From NCBI GenBank assembly GCA_963798505.1, contig CAWCTX010000011.1, positions 124,001-188,000 of the forward strand: a stretch of 64,000 nt of DNA, read 5' to 3'. The position numbers and the translations under genes were made by a program. The notes under the pieces were generated by a model. That model ran no database searches and was not told the origin of the DNA. It worked only from the letters and a program-made list of their open reading frames with translations. The first letter of the stretch is position 1. Each line of letters starts with the position of its first letter. The stretch is from CAVWSM01 sp963798505. GTDB lineage: Bacteria; Actinomycetota; Actinomycetes; Jiangellales; Jiangellaceae. Shown here piece after piece: positions 45,057-54,920 of this stretch.

Positions 45057-45378
45057 GGACTCGGGGATCCACCGCACACGTCTCGGCTTGCGCAACCCGA
45101 ACACAGGGCGCCGGCGCCTTACATGCGCCGCGCTCCGTTGCTGCCACGAACGACGGCGACCAGCTCGTGGGTCTCCTCGAAGTCGTCAGCAGCGGCGAAC
45201 TCGGCGAGCAGCTGCTGCGGGGATCCAGTGTGCTGAGGAACGACCTGATCCCAGAACGCGCGTGGCACCGCGGCGTGACCTGGCGGCCGCCACCTGCGCG
45301 GGGTTCGTGGTCATCTGCGGGCCACCCGTGCCCAACGGTGCCGTAGCTGGCACTACCACTCGGTCTTCGGGACGTGGG
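45057..45378. other. Gap with a start-less coding-like fragment on the minus strand
   Basis: The minus-strand frame 45119-45310 (64 codons, no good start) reads VPRAFWDQVVPQHTGSPQQL then LAEFAAADDFEETHELVAVV, which looks like real protein sequence. Its family was not recognised. Probably another remnant. Confidence 0.4.
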
Positions 45379-45807
45379 CTACGCCCGCGTAAGTTCGAGC
45401 ACAGGAATGGTGCGGATTCCAGCGGTTTGACGTGCGTACTCGGCGAAGCCCGGGTAGCGCCGCGCCTGCTCGGCGTAGATGCGGTCGCGTTCAGCACCGG
45501 TCAATTCGCGGACGGTCACCTTGTAGGTCTCGGTTCCGCGTTCGACACTGCCGTCACCGGCGGCGGTCAGGTTGTGGTACCAGTCGGGGTTGGTGGGTGC
45601 TCCTCCCTTGGTTGCGAAGACGTAGATGATGTCCGGCTCCGTGTCGTGCGGGAGGTACATCATCGGATTGACGTACTCGCGCCCGCTCTTGCGGCCGCGG
45701 TGATGCCCCAAGACCAGCGGAGCGCCCTCGAAGTTCCCGCCAACCCTGCCCTCGTTCGCTCGGAACTCCGCGATGGTCTTCGCGTTCCAGTCGAGCGTGT
45801 CGCTCAT
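45379..45807 (-). CDS. Deazaflavin (F420)-dependent nitroreductase-family protein (Ddn-like)
   Basis: 142 residues, split beta-barrel of the DUF385/F420H2-dependent family. Motifs: FRANEGRVGGNFEGAPLVLG, HHRGRKSGREYVNPMMYLP, PDWYHNLTAAGDGSVERG (cofactor-phosphate and NPDWY signature), and ARRYPGFAEYARQTAGIRTI. Members use F420H2 to reduce quinones or nitro drugs. No F420 synthesis genes in view. Confidence 0.93.
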   Translation of the reverse strand: MSDTLDWNAKTIAEFRANEGRVGGNFEGAPLVLGHHRGRKSGREYVNPMMYLPHDTEPDIIYVFATKGGAPTNPDWYHNLTAAGDGSVERGTETYKVTVRELTGAERDRIYAEQARRYPGFAEYARQTAGIRTIPVLELTRA

Positions 45808-45915
45808 GTCGAACTCCTGTCGTTCACGGTCCCGGGGTGTGCGCTGGGACGGGGTGATGGACGGTGCGACGCGGGACGCCCTCGGGGTCGTGGCCGAAGC
45901 CAGCCCCGTGGAGGT

Positions 45916-46044
45916 TCCAGCTGGACCTTCGGTCACCGGCTGCGTGAAGCCGGTCTGCTCGGCTCCATCGGCCGGGTCGCCAGCTCCGTGGACAACTCGA
46001 TGATCGAGCCGTTCTGGTCGACCCTGAAGGTCAGGCTCCAAGGC
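45916..46044 (+). mobile_element. IS3-type transposase remnant (DDE C-terminal piece)
   Basis: The frame reads WTFGHRLREAGLLGSIGRVA then SSVDNSMIEPFWSTLKVRL, which corresponds to the last part of the IS3-family integrase core, where D-N-[AS]-x-x-E carries the catalytic Glu. Only about 43 codons remain, with no start, no inverted repeats found and a following stop. It marks past insertion in this region. Confidence 0.75.
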
Positions 46045-46062
46045 TGTTTGGGCGTGGCTCGG

Positions 46063-46956
46063 CTAGTGGGCGAGTTGAGCCTTCAAAAAGTCTGATGCCC
46101 GGTCGAGCGCCGCTCCTGCCTCATCGAGGAGGCCCGCATACGCCTGGAAGACGTGCGGGACGCCTGGGGTGACATCGAGCGTGACTGGGACATCGGAGAT
46201 GGCTGCCCGTGCGGCGAGCCGGAGAGCGTCGCTGAGGAGGACCTCGTGGGAACCAACTTGGATGAGAAGCGGAGGCAACTCCCTGAGATCGCCGAAGATC
46301 GGGCTGATCAAGGGGTCAGAGGCGTCGGCCCCGCCCACATAGTCCGGAACCCGAGCACGGAGCCCGTCGGGAGTGAAGAGTGGGTCGACCTCCCGCTTCG
46401 CTGCGAGTGTCTCGCCCGACAGCGTCAGATCTACGTAGGGCGACATCAAGAACCCACAGGACGGCAGGGGCACGCCGGCTTCCCGTAAGGCGAGGAGCAA
46501 GGCCACTGCCAGCCCGGCCCCCGCTGACTCGCCCGCGAGGGCGATCTGAGCTGGGGCAATGCCCTGAGCGAGTAGTCCTTCGTAAGCCGCTCGAGCGTCT
46601 TCGACCGCGGCCGGATATGGGTGTTCGGGAGCTAGTCGGTACTCGAGCGTGATGGCCTTGGCGCCCGTTCTTCGAACTAGATCACCCACCAGGGGAACCG
46701 TCGCTGCCGCATAGCCGATGACGTAGACACCCCCGTGAAAATAGAGGATCACATTCTCGGACTCGTTGCCCTGGATGGTGACCTCGACGCCAGCGACACC
46801 ACCGATCTCAACCGGACTCTGCTGGACATCGGGAGCCACCGGCACCTGTGCCATGAGTTCGCTGAACGCCGCCCGCATTGTCGTGACATCCGCGCTGGTG
46901 TCGAGCCCGCCCTGGCGAAGGATGGCGTCCAACTGGAGCTGCTGCTGTTTGCTCAT
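46063..46956 (-). CDS. HSL-family (family IV) esterase/lipase
   Basis: 297 residues. Oxyanion motif YFHGGVYVIG, nucleophile GESAGAGLAVALLLALRE near residue 145, acid and His in ELPPLLIQVGSHEVLLSDAL and TPGVPHVFQAYAG. Cytoplasmic carboxylesterase on short or medium acyl esters. Length is standard. Lies between a transposase remnant and the DNA glycosylase gene. Confidence 0.94.
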   Translation of the reverse strand: MSKQQQLQLDAILRQGGLDTSADVTTMRAAFSELMAQVPVAPDVQQSPVEIGGVAGVEVTIQGNESENVILYFHGGVYVIGYAAATVPLVGDLVRRTGAKAITLEYRLAPEHPYPAAVEDARAAYEGLLAQGIAPAQIALAGESAGAGLAVALLLALREAGVPLPSCGFLMSPYVDLTLSGETLAAKREVDPLFTPDGLRARVPDYVGGADASDPLISPIFGDLRELPPLLIQVGSHEVLLSDALRLAARAAISDVPVTLDVTPGVPHVFQAYAGLLDEAGAALDRASDFLKAQLAH

Positions 46957-47092
46957 CAGTTGTTCTCCCGTCTCGGAGTCGGCTGGCGCGAGACTGGTCC
47001 ACGTTGACGTCGCGCCGATGCAGGGTGGTCTCCATCGATCGAACCGTGACTCCGCACAGGCGGCCTGGTGTCAACCGAGCTGGACCTGTCCA

Positions 47093-47724
47093 TCACTGTC
47101 GTTCCTCGAATTCCGAGGCGAACAGGTAGCTCACCGCGAGGCTCCGGTACGGGCGCCAGCGCTCTGCCACCTCGACCATCTCTCCTTCTGTGGGGAGGTG
47201 GTCGAGCCCGTACAGCCGTTGAACAGCGTGCCGAAGTGCGAGGTCGCCGGGAAGGAGTACGTCGGGCCGGTCCAGAGCTAAGATCAGGAACCCGTGTGCC
47301 GTCCGGGGCCCGATACCTCGGTGAGGGCGGCCTCGATCTCGTCGTCCGTCATGCCAGCGAGCGCCCCGTCTCTGAGCCGCCCGTCGACGAAGCGTTCGGC
47401 GAGCGCGCGCAACGTCGCGCCCTTCCGCGTCGAGAGCCCGCTGGCGCGGAGGACCTGCGGATCGGCTTGGAGCAGCTCCGCAGGTGAGGGCAGGTGTCCT
47501 CCGAAATGCTCCTCGAGCCGCGACAGGATGGGTCGCGTCGCTCTGACGGACAGCTGTTGGCCGGTGACCTGAACGATGAGCATGCCGAAGGCATCGAGCC
47601 CAGGGAGCTCGTCGATCCACGCGCGCGGGCGGAAGTCCGGATGCGCGTCGATCAAGCGCGCGAGAACCGGATCGGCGTTGCGGAGGAACTCGCGCGCCGT
47701 GGGATCGGCGACGGTCGCGGTCAT
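47093..47724 (-). CDS. DNA-3-methyladenine glycosylase II, one frameshift
   Basis: Base-excision enzyme removing alkylated purines; HhH-GPD fold of about 210 residues. First frame from ATG 47724: FLRNADPVLARLIDAHPDFR, LIVQVTGQQLSVRATRPILS, LAERFVDGRLRDGALAGMTD. A shift at about 47320-47330 joins LTEV to the helix-hairpin-helix GIGPRTAHGFLILALDRPDV and LLPGDLALRHAVQRLYGLDH with the catalytic Asp in PGD. Overlaps the YcaC-type gene by four bases. Confidence 0.88.
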
Positions 47725-48083
47725 GCCGTCAGCAGTCGATCGGTGAGCACGATCTCGATGACGTCGGCCACCGTTTCCTCGCGTGCCCACTCGCGCTGAA
47801 GCGTCCGGTTGATCGGCGGGCTGTTCTCGAGCAGCTGCGCGAGCTCGGGCACGGTCGGTTGCCCGCGTCCCGTTGCGACGTTGATCGTCGAATGGACGAT
47901 CGGCATGTCGAATGCCTTCGCGGTCTTCACGGTCGAGACGATGTTGTCGAGTAGCAGGTCGCGATCCATCGACCGGACCGCGGCGAACTGCGACGGCTGG
48001 TAGTCGATCACCACGAGCGCCGAGTTCTGTGGCGTGAGCAGGTGATCGGCGACCGGGTCCCGTACAGGGAGGCTGGCCATCAC
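47721..48083 (-). CDS. YcaC-type cysteine hydrolase with its catalytic centre deleted
   Basis: 120 residues, open from ATG 48083, against about 208 for the family. The N-terminal half is normal (NSALVVIDYQPSQFAAVRSM with the catalytic Asp, KAFDMPIVHSTINVATGRGQ, ELAQLLENSPPINRT) and is joined directly to the C-terminal LQREWAREETVADVIEIVLT. The missing 90 residues contain the Lys/Cys catalytic region. The deletion is in frame, so a stable but probably inactive protein could be made. Between the MBL and glycosylase genes with ATGA overlaps on both sides. Confidence 0.82.
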   Translation of the reverse strand: MMASLPVRDPVADHLLTPQNSALVVIDYQPSQFAAVRSMDRDLLLDNIVSTVKTAKAFDMPIVHSTINVATGRGQPTVPELAQLLENSPPINRTLQREWAREETVADVIEIVLTDRLLTA

Positions 48084-49039
48084 GGGTGGACCTGGGAGCC
48101 GTAACCAAGATCGAGCCGGATCGACTCCATCACCCAGAACGCTGTGCTCTCGGTGAACACGTCGGCGGCCGCGAGCACACCGGTGTACTTCTCGATGACG
48201 GGCGCGGCTGCGACCGCCGCGACCTCGTCGAGGTAGCCCTTCACCGCCGCCCAGGAGTTCTCGCCGTACTTCATGAAGTACCGCGTGGGATCGACGGTGT
48301 CGATCGCCTTCCTCGAGCTTTCGGAGATGTCGGCCATGTACTGCTGATGCAACGTCACGTCGTCCCGCGTGCCGAGTCGACCGAGGTGGCCGCCGATGAA
48401 GTGCTTCCAGGCGTACGCAAGCGCGTTCGCCGGCGCCTCGAGGTAGCCGGGGATGTCCTCGGTCAGGTTGGAGATGTATACGGGTGCCCAGCCGGGATTG
48501 ACGATGTCGATGAGCATCAGAGTGTCGTGGTCTGGCAGGTGGATGAGGATGTTGTCGGGTGTGTGGTTGGCGCCGTGCCAGGCGAGGTCGATGCGCTCGC
48601 CGCCGATCTCCAGCGTCCGGTTGTCCTGGAACGTCACTTCGTTCGCGGGTCTGGCCGGATCGTCGTCGCGCAACAGCAGGCGGCGGGTCTCCTCGTGTCC
48701 GATTCGTGTGACGTTCCTGTCGAACAGGAACGACGCGCCGACGTGGTCGGCGTGGTGATGCGAGTAGATGAGGTGGGTCACCTTGTTGCTGACGCCGTTT
48801 GCCGACGCGATCTCGTCGACAGCCCGCTGGATGTTGTGGCCGATCGTCGGCGGCGCGTCGAGCAGGACGACGCCGTCGGAAGTCGTCAGGAACGCCGACT
48901 GGTAGGTGCCGTCGGTGACCCAGTACAGGTTCTGCTCGACACGGCCGACGTAGTAGCCCTGCTCGTTCACCGCGGGCCCAAGCGCCGACCGCGGCACCGG
49001 CGCGTAATCCGGCAGGTTGTCTGTGGCTGCTTCGCTCAT
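48080..49039 (-). CDS. Metallo-beta-lactamase-fold hydrolase
   Basis: 319 residues from ATG 49039. Metal motif YSHHHADHVGAS (HxHxDH), later His in AWHGANHTPDNILIHLPDHD and TLMLIDIVNPGWAPVYI for the bridging Asp. Groups with SoxH/ quinoprotein relay-like MBL proteins. Substrate unknown. Leads an operon with the YcaC-type and DNA glycosylase genes; part of its 3-prime end is copied at 44912-44961. Confidence 0.93.
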   Translation of the reverse strand: MSEAATDNLPDYAPVPRSALGPAVNEQGYYVGRVEQNLYWVTDGTYQSAFLTTSDGVVLLDAPPTIGHNIQRAVDEIASANGVSNKVTHLIYSHHHADHVGASFLFDRNVTRIGHEETRRLLLRDDDPARPANEVTFQDNRTLEIGGERIDLAWHGANHTPDNILIHLPDHDTLMLIDIVNPGWAPVYISNLTEDIPGYLEAPANALAYAWKHFIGGHLGRLGTRDDVTLHQQYMADISESSRKAIDTVDPTRYFMKYGENSWAAVKGYLDEVAAVAAAPVIEKYTGVLAAADVFTESTAFWVMESIRLDLGYGSQVHP

Positions 49040-49117
49040 AGGGGGATCGTGACCGCAGCAGCCAGCCGATCGAATCCCGGAAACCCGTAGTCGTGACCCC
49101 GGTGGCATGCTGCGGGG

Positions 49118-51864
49118 ATGGTCGTCACCGCACACGCGGGGGGTTTGCTCGGCAGGCAACGCGAGCGCGCGGTGCTCGAGCGGCTGCTGGATACCGCGCG
49201 GGACGGTCACGGCGCCGTGCTCGTCGTGCACGGAGACCCCGGCGTCGGCAAGACCGCGCTACTCCAGTACGCGGTCGAGGCGGGCGAGGGTTTTCGCGTC
49301 GTTCGGACCGCGGGCGTCGAAGGGGAGATGGAGCTCGACTACGCAGCGTTACAACAACTCTGCTCGCCGATCATGGGATTCGCCGAACGCCTGCCCGATC
49401 CTCAGCGTGACGCGCTCGACGTTGCGTTCGGCCTCAGCGCGGGACAATGCCTCGAGTCCGTTTCTTGTCGGGCTCGCGGCTCTCGGCCTGCTCTCCGAAG
49501 CTGCCGAGCAGCAGCCGGTGCTGTGCCTGGTCGACGACGCGCAGTGGCTCGACGGCGCATCGGAACGGGCTTTGGCGTTTGTGGCTCGTCGCCTGCTGGC
49601 GGAGAGGATCGCGCTCGCGTTCGCGACGCGTGACGTGGGCGGTGGACTGGCCGGGTTCCCGCAGCTCCGCGTCGATCCGTTGGGCCGTCGGGACGCACGG
49701 GCGCTTTTGGAGTCCGCCCTGGCGGCGCGGCTGGACGAGTCCGTACTTGAGCGGATCGTCGCCGAGACCGGCGGGAATCCGCTCGCGCTTCTGGAGCTCC
49801 CGCGCGGGCTTTCGCCCGCCCAACTCGCGGGCGGCTTCGGCCTTCCTGTGGCGCTGCCGCTCTCCACCGGCATCGAGCAGAGCTTTACGCGGCGACTGGC
49901 GCGGCTTCCCAGCGAAGCGCGACGGTTGCTGCTCCTGGCGGCGGCAGAACCGGTCGGCGACCCTGCGCTCCTATGGCGCGCCGCGCAACAACTTGGGATT
50001 CCCGAGACGGCCGCGGTCGCCCTCGAGTCGGAAGGCTTGTTGATGGTGGACGGTGCGGTGGTGTTCCGGCATCCGCTCGTGCGCTCGGCGGTGTACGGTG
50101 CGGCCGAGCCGAACGAGCGTCGCGAGGTTCACCGTGCGCTGGCGGACGCAACCGATCCGAGGATCGACCCGGATCGACGCGCGTGGCACCGTGCGCAGGC
50201 GGCGTTCATGCCCGACGAACAGGTGGCCGGCGAGCTCGAGCACTCGGCCGCGCGGGCGCAGGCGCGTGGCGGCTTCGCCGCTGCCGCCGCCTTCCTCGAA
50301 CGCGCTGCGATGTTGACCCCCGCCCCAGCTCGGCGTGCGCAACGCGCGCTGGTCGCGGCTCAGACGAAGTTCCGGGCTGGTGCGCTCGACGATGCGCTCG
50401 GTCTGCTCTCGTCAGCAGAGGTCGGCGCGCTCGACGAGCTCGATCGCGCGCGGGTCGACTTGCTACGCGCGCAGATCGCGTTCGCCTCAACGCACGGCAG
50501 AGATGCGCCTAGGCTGCTGCTCCGCGCCGCCCGCCGACTTACGCCACTATCACAGACGCTCGCCTGTGAGACTTATCTCGAGGCGCTGTCGGCGGCGCTG
50601 TTCGCGGGACGGCTGGCGGCGCCGGGCGCACGCGCGATCGACGTGGCGCTGGCCGCGAAGGCCGGCGCCCAGGCCGCGCGTCCTCAGCGGCCCCGAGCTG
50701 TGGCTCGACGGACTCGCGACGCTGTTCACCGACAGCTACGAGGCGGCCATTCCGATCCTTCGCCGGGCGCACAGGGGGTTCGACGGTGGCGACATGCCCG
50801 CGGGTGAGCAAGTGCGTTGGAAGTGGCTCGCGACCGTCTTGTCCATCCACATGTGGGAAGACGTCCGCTGGCAAGCGATCTCCGAAGCGCACGTGCAGAT
50901 CGCTCGGGAGACCGGTGCGCTCGGCGAGCTCCCGCTCGCGTTGAGCCAGCGTGTCTACGCGCATCTGTTCGCGGGCGAGCTGACGACCGCGGCGTCGCTC
51001 GTCGAGGAGATCCGGGCGGCGACCGAGGCGACAGGCAGCACCCTCGCGCCGTACGGTGCGGTGGGCCTCGTCGCGCTACGCGGCCGAGAGCCCGAGGCGG
51101 TCTCGCTCATCGAGGAAAGCCGTAGGGAAGTGGCGCGGCGAGGTGAGGGAATCGGGCTCTCGGTGCTCGACTGGGCTCAGGCGGTGCTGTTTAACGGCCT
51201 CGGCCGCTACGAGGAGGCCCGCGACGCCGCGCTTCGGGTCGCCGAGTATCCGCACGACCTCAGCACCTCGAACTGGTCGATGGTCGAGTTGATCGAGGCT
51301 GCGGTCCGAGCCGGAACACCCGAACTGGCCGCGGGCGCTCGCTCGCGTCTCGCGGAGATGGCCCGGGTGAGCGGGACGGACTGGGCCCTCGGGATCGCGG
51401 CGCGCTCGGAGGCGCTCTTGGTGGAAGATCAGCGGGCCGAGAAGCTCTATCTCGAGGCGGTCGACCGACTCGGTCGAACTCGGATTGCCGTCGATCTCGC
51501 TCGCGCTCACCTCCTCTTCGGCGAGTGGCTGAGACGTCAACGCCGACGCCTTGAGGCACGCGGTCAATTGCGGACGGCGCATGACCTGTTCTCCGAATTC
51601 GGCATGGAGGCGTTCGGCGAGCGCGCACGCGTCGAGTTGGAAGCGACCGGCGAGCATGCTCGCAGACGCAGCGTCGACAGCCGCGGTCAACTGACGCCGC
51701 AGGAGGCACAGATCTCGCGCCTTGTGGCGCAGGGAAACACGAACCGAGAGGTCGCCGCTCAACTGTTCATCAGTCCGAGCACGGTCGAGTACCACCTGCG
51801 CAAGGCGTTCCGCAAGCTCGGCGTCAAGTCGCGTACGCAGCTCGCGAACCACTTGCGGGATTAG
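49118..51864 (+). CDS. Large AAA/TPR LuxR-family regulator (LAL type), two frameshifts
   Basis: About 914 residues if mended. Walker A HGDPGVGKTALLQYA near residue 41, Walker B LCLVDDAQWLDG, helical sensor repeats, and C-terminal LuxR HTH (LTPQEAQISRLVAQGNTNRE, SPSTVEYHLRKAFRKLGVKS). Shifts: one extra base near 49441 (to DNASSPFLVGLAALGLL) and one near 50670-50690 (to VLSGPELWLDGLATLFTDSY). Probably an ATP-dependent, ligand-sensing activator. Divergent from the MBL operon with 78 bases between, so that operon is a likely target. A paralogue follows it. Confidence 0.88.
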
Positions 51865-52100
51865 GAATCAGCGGTCGGGAGCCAGGCGCACAGCGGTGTC
51901 GCCCGCGCCGGCCAAGCTGCAGGGGGGCTATCCGTCGTGTCCGACGATCATGTCGCTGATCACGGGTGTTCTCCTTCTCGGCTGCGACGATGGGCCGACA
52001 GGGCCTCGCTTGGGTCGTTCGATTGAACTCATCGACATCCTGCTTGGGCCAGCGGCATGGGCGACTACCGGCGGGTAGCGTTGCCGCGGAGGAGATGCAT

Positions 52101-54866
52101 GTGGCTAGCCCTCGCGCTGATTCGCGACTCGCCGGGCTTCTCGGCCGAGACGACGAGCTGGCTCAGGTTTACGGCCTGATCGATGCGGTCGGCCAGCGCG
52201 GCGGCGCGCTGGTCGTGCGCGGCGAGGCCGGGATCGGAAAGTCCGCGCTGCTCGAGGCCGCGGCGGTGCGAGCACGCGAGCGGGACGTGACGGTGGCGTC
52301 GGCGACGGGGATGCCGTCTGAGGCGAGATTCGCCTATGCAGGGCTGCATCAGCTGCTGCTTCCTTTTCTCGGGACGCGTGACCGACTGCCCCTGCCGCAG
52401 CGCCGCGCCCTCGAGACGGCGATCGGCCTTGCGGACGGCGATGCCCCAGATCCGTTCCTGGTTGGGCTGGCGGCCCTCGGGTTGTTGACGGAACCCGAGG
52501 CGAAGAGGCCGCTGCTCTTCCTCGTCGAGGACGCGCAGTGGCTCGACGTGTCGTCGTCGGAGGTGCTCGGCTTCGTCGCGCGGCGGCTCGAGCTCGAGCC
52601 GGTGATCGTGCTCTTCGCCGTGCGGGACGGAATTGCGAGCGTTGTCGATCAGTCCGGGCTGCCCGAGCTCCACCTCGGCGGTCTCGACGACGAGTCGGCG
52701 AAAGCGCTCCTAGAGCTGACGGCGCCAGGTCTGGCGCCACATCTCAAGGTGCGAATCCTTGACGAAGCCGTCGGAAATCCGCTTGCGCTGATCGAGCTTC
52801 CGGCCGCGGCGGCGAGCCTGGATGGAGCGGAACCAGCCGACGCCCTCCCGCTCCCGACGCGCCTCGAGCAGGCGTTCGCGGCGAGACTCGTTGGTGTCGA
52901 CTCCGATACCCGCCGTTTGCTCCTGCTCGCCGCACTGGAGGACGGCGACCTTCCCGAGCTTGCGCGCGACCCGGCCTGGGCACCCGCGGTGGCCGCCGGA
53001 CTCGGGACCGTCGACAGCGGCACGTTTCGGTTCCGGCATCCTCTGATCCGGTCGGCGGTGGCACAGGCCGCGACGTCGGAGGAGCGCCGGCGAGCGCATA
53101 AGACGCTCGCCGAGGCACTCGAGAACGAGCCGGACCGCGCCGTGTGGCATCGGGCCGCCGTCGCGGCAGCGGGGCCTGACGAGGAGGTCGCGAAGGACCT
53201 GGACGCCGCCGCCGAGCGAGCACGGCTTCGCGGCGGGCGCGACGTCGCGCTGACGGCGCTCGAACGGGCGGCGGAGCTCTCCGTCGATCGAGGGGCGCGG
53301 GCGTTGCGTCTGTTCCGCGCCGGTGAGCTCGCGTTCGAGCTCGGCCGCCCGACCGACAGCGCACGGCTGCTGAGGGCCGCGCAGCGGCTCGGCCTTCCTC
53401 CGCAAGAGCGCGCGCTGGCGTCCTTTGACGTCGAGTCACTCGAGCCGACGTGGTCCGGTACGGCCACGGTTCGAAGCTTCGCCCGCATCGCGCAGGAGCT
53501 CGCCGATGCGGGGCATGAGGATCAGGCGCTCCAGACGCTCAACGCGATCGCTCTTCGCGCCCACTGGGAGAACCTCGACATCCAGACGCGGCGAGATGTC
53601 GCGGAGATCACTGAGCAGCTCGCGGGCGCACCGGACGACCCTGTGCGGTTGGCGACGCTGGCGCTGTTCGACCCGGTGGGTCAGGGCGCGGAGGTCCTGC
53701 GGCATGTCAGGCGGACGGCTCCGCTCGATGTGCCCAAGCCGGAGGCGCAGTTCGAGGTCGCTTCAGCCGCGGCCGCGGTCTGGGCTGACAACCTGGCGCT
53801 CCCGTTCCTTCGGGCGGCCGCCGCCGGCTACCGCGCCGACGGGAGGCTCGCGCTGCTTGCGCAGGCGCTCGTGTTCGAGGCCTGGGCGGAGGTCCGCGAA
53901 GGTGCGGCGCGGGTCGCGATCACCGCAGCGGCCGAGGGTGTGCAGCTGGCCCAGGAGACGCGCCAGGTTCGTTTCGTCGTGGTCGGACAGCTCGCAGAGG
54001 CGATTGCAGCGGTCGAGATGGGTGCGGACGAGCCCGCCGAGCGGCTCATCGGAACGGCCGAGGCGATGCTCCTGCCGCTTGGGGCGAATCCGCTCCTCTC
54101 GCTCGTCGCGCTGGCACGCGGTCGGCAGGCGCTCGCGCAGGAGCGCTTCGCCGAGGCGTACGCACACTTGCTTCGGATCTTCGATCCGAACGACGCGGCG
54201 TACCAAGAGTTTGTCGGCGGCTGGGTGTTGGCCGACCTCGCCGACGCGGCCCTGCAAGGTGACGGCGACCGCGAGGTGGTGCATCGGTTCCTCCGCGAGT
54301 GGGAAGCGGTGGCGACGGCAACTGGTGCACCGCACCTGGACGCCCAGCTCAGGTACGCGAATGCGGTTCTCGCCGACGACGGGAACGCAGAACCGCTCTA
54401 CGCGAGTGCGATGAGCGCCGGGGCACAGGGCTGGCCGTTCTACGCAGCGCGCGCGCAGCTCGCGAACGGCGCCTGGCTGCGGCGGCAGCACCGTATGCCC
54501 GAGTCGCGGGCGCCGCTACGTGAGGCCGCGCAATCGTTCGAGGCACTCGGCCTCCTCCGCTACGCAGAGCGGGCGCGGCGCGAGCTGCGCGCCTCCGGCG
54601 AAGCTCCACGGAGAAGGGTCCCCGAGGCGTGGGCGCAGCTGACGCCACAGGAGCTCCAGATCGCGCAGCTGGCGGCCGAGGGTTTCTCGAATCGAGAGAT
54701 CGGCGAGCGCCTCTACCTCTCCCACCGCACGGTCGGGTCGCACCTCTATCGGCTCTTCCCCAAGCTCGGCGTCACCTCGCGCACACAACTGCGCAACGTG
54801 CTCGGCCCGGCCGCGCGCCTGACTGAGACGCAACTGCAGTCATCCGACGTAAGCGAAGTGCAGTAG
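52101..54866 (+). CDS. Large AAA/TPR LuxR-family regulator (LAL type)
   Basis: 921 residues from GTG 52101, chosen because GGAGGAG at 52088-52094 is six bases away; ATG 52095 would be too close. Walker A RGEAGIGKSALLEAA near residue 38, Walker B LLFLVEDAQWLDVSSSEVL, long TPR-like sensor, and C-terminal HTH: LTPQELQIAQLAAEGFSNRE and SHRTVGSHLYRLFPKLGVTS. Intact, unlike its neighbour. The alpha/beta hydrolase 54 bases downstream may be its target. Confidence 0.93.
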   Translation: MASPRADSRLAGLLGRDDELAQVYGLIDAVGQRGGALVVRGEAGIGKSALLEAAAVRARERDVTVASATGMPSEARFAYAGLHQLLLPFLGTRDRLPLPQRRALETAIGLADGDAPDPFLVGLAALGLLTEPEAKRPLLFLVEDAQWLDVSSSEVLGFVARRLELEPVIVLFAVRDGIASVVDQSGLPELHLGGLDDESAKALLELTAPGLAPHLKVRILDEAVGNPLALIELPAAAASLDGAEPADALPLPTRLEQAFAARLVGVDSDTRRLLLLAALEDGDLPELARDPAWAPAVAAGLGTVDSGTFRFRHPLIRSAVAQAATSEERRRAHKTLAEALENEPDRAVWHRAAVAAAGPDEEVAKDLDAAAERARLRGGRDVALTALERAAELSVDRGARALRLFRAGELAFELGRPTDSARLLRAAQRLGLPPQERALASFDVESLEPTWSGTATVRSFARIAQELADAGHEDQALQTLNAIALRAHWENLDIQTRRDVAEITEQLAGAPDDPVRLATLALFDPVGQGAEVLRHVRRTAPLDVPKPEAQFEVASAAAAVWADNLALPFLRAAAAGYRADGRLALLAQALVFEAWAEVREGAARVAITAAAEGVQLAQETRQVRFVVVGQLAEAIAAVEMGADEPAERLIGTAEAMLLPLGANPLLSLVALARGRQALAQERFAEAYAHLLRIFDPNDAAYQEFVGGWVLADLADAALQGDGDREVVHRFLREWEAVATATGAPHLDAQLRYANAVLADDGNAEPLYASAMSAGAQGWPFYAARAQLANGAWLRRQHRMPESRAPLREAAQSFEALGLLRYAERARRELRASGEAPRRRVPEAWAQLTPQELQIAQLAAEGFSNREIGERLYLSHRTVGSHLYRLFPKLGVTSRTQLRNVLGPAARLTETQLQSSDVSEVQ

Positions 54867-54920
54867 CCGGGCCTAGCGTCGGGCAGCGTCCCCTCAGCTC
54901 GACCGGAAGACGTTGCCGCC

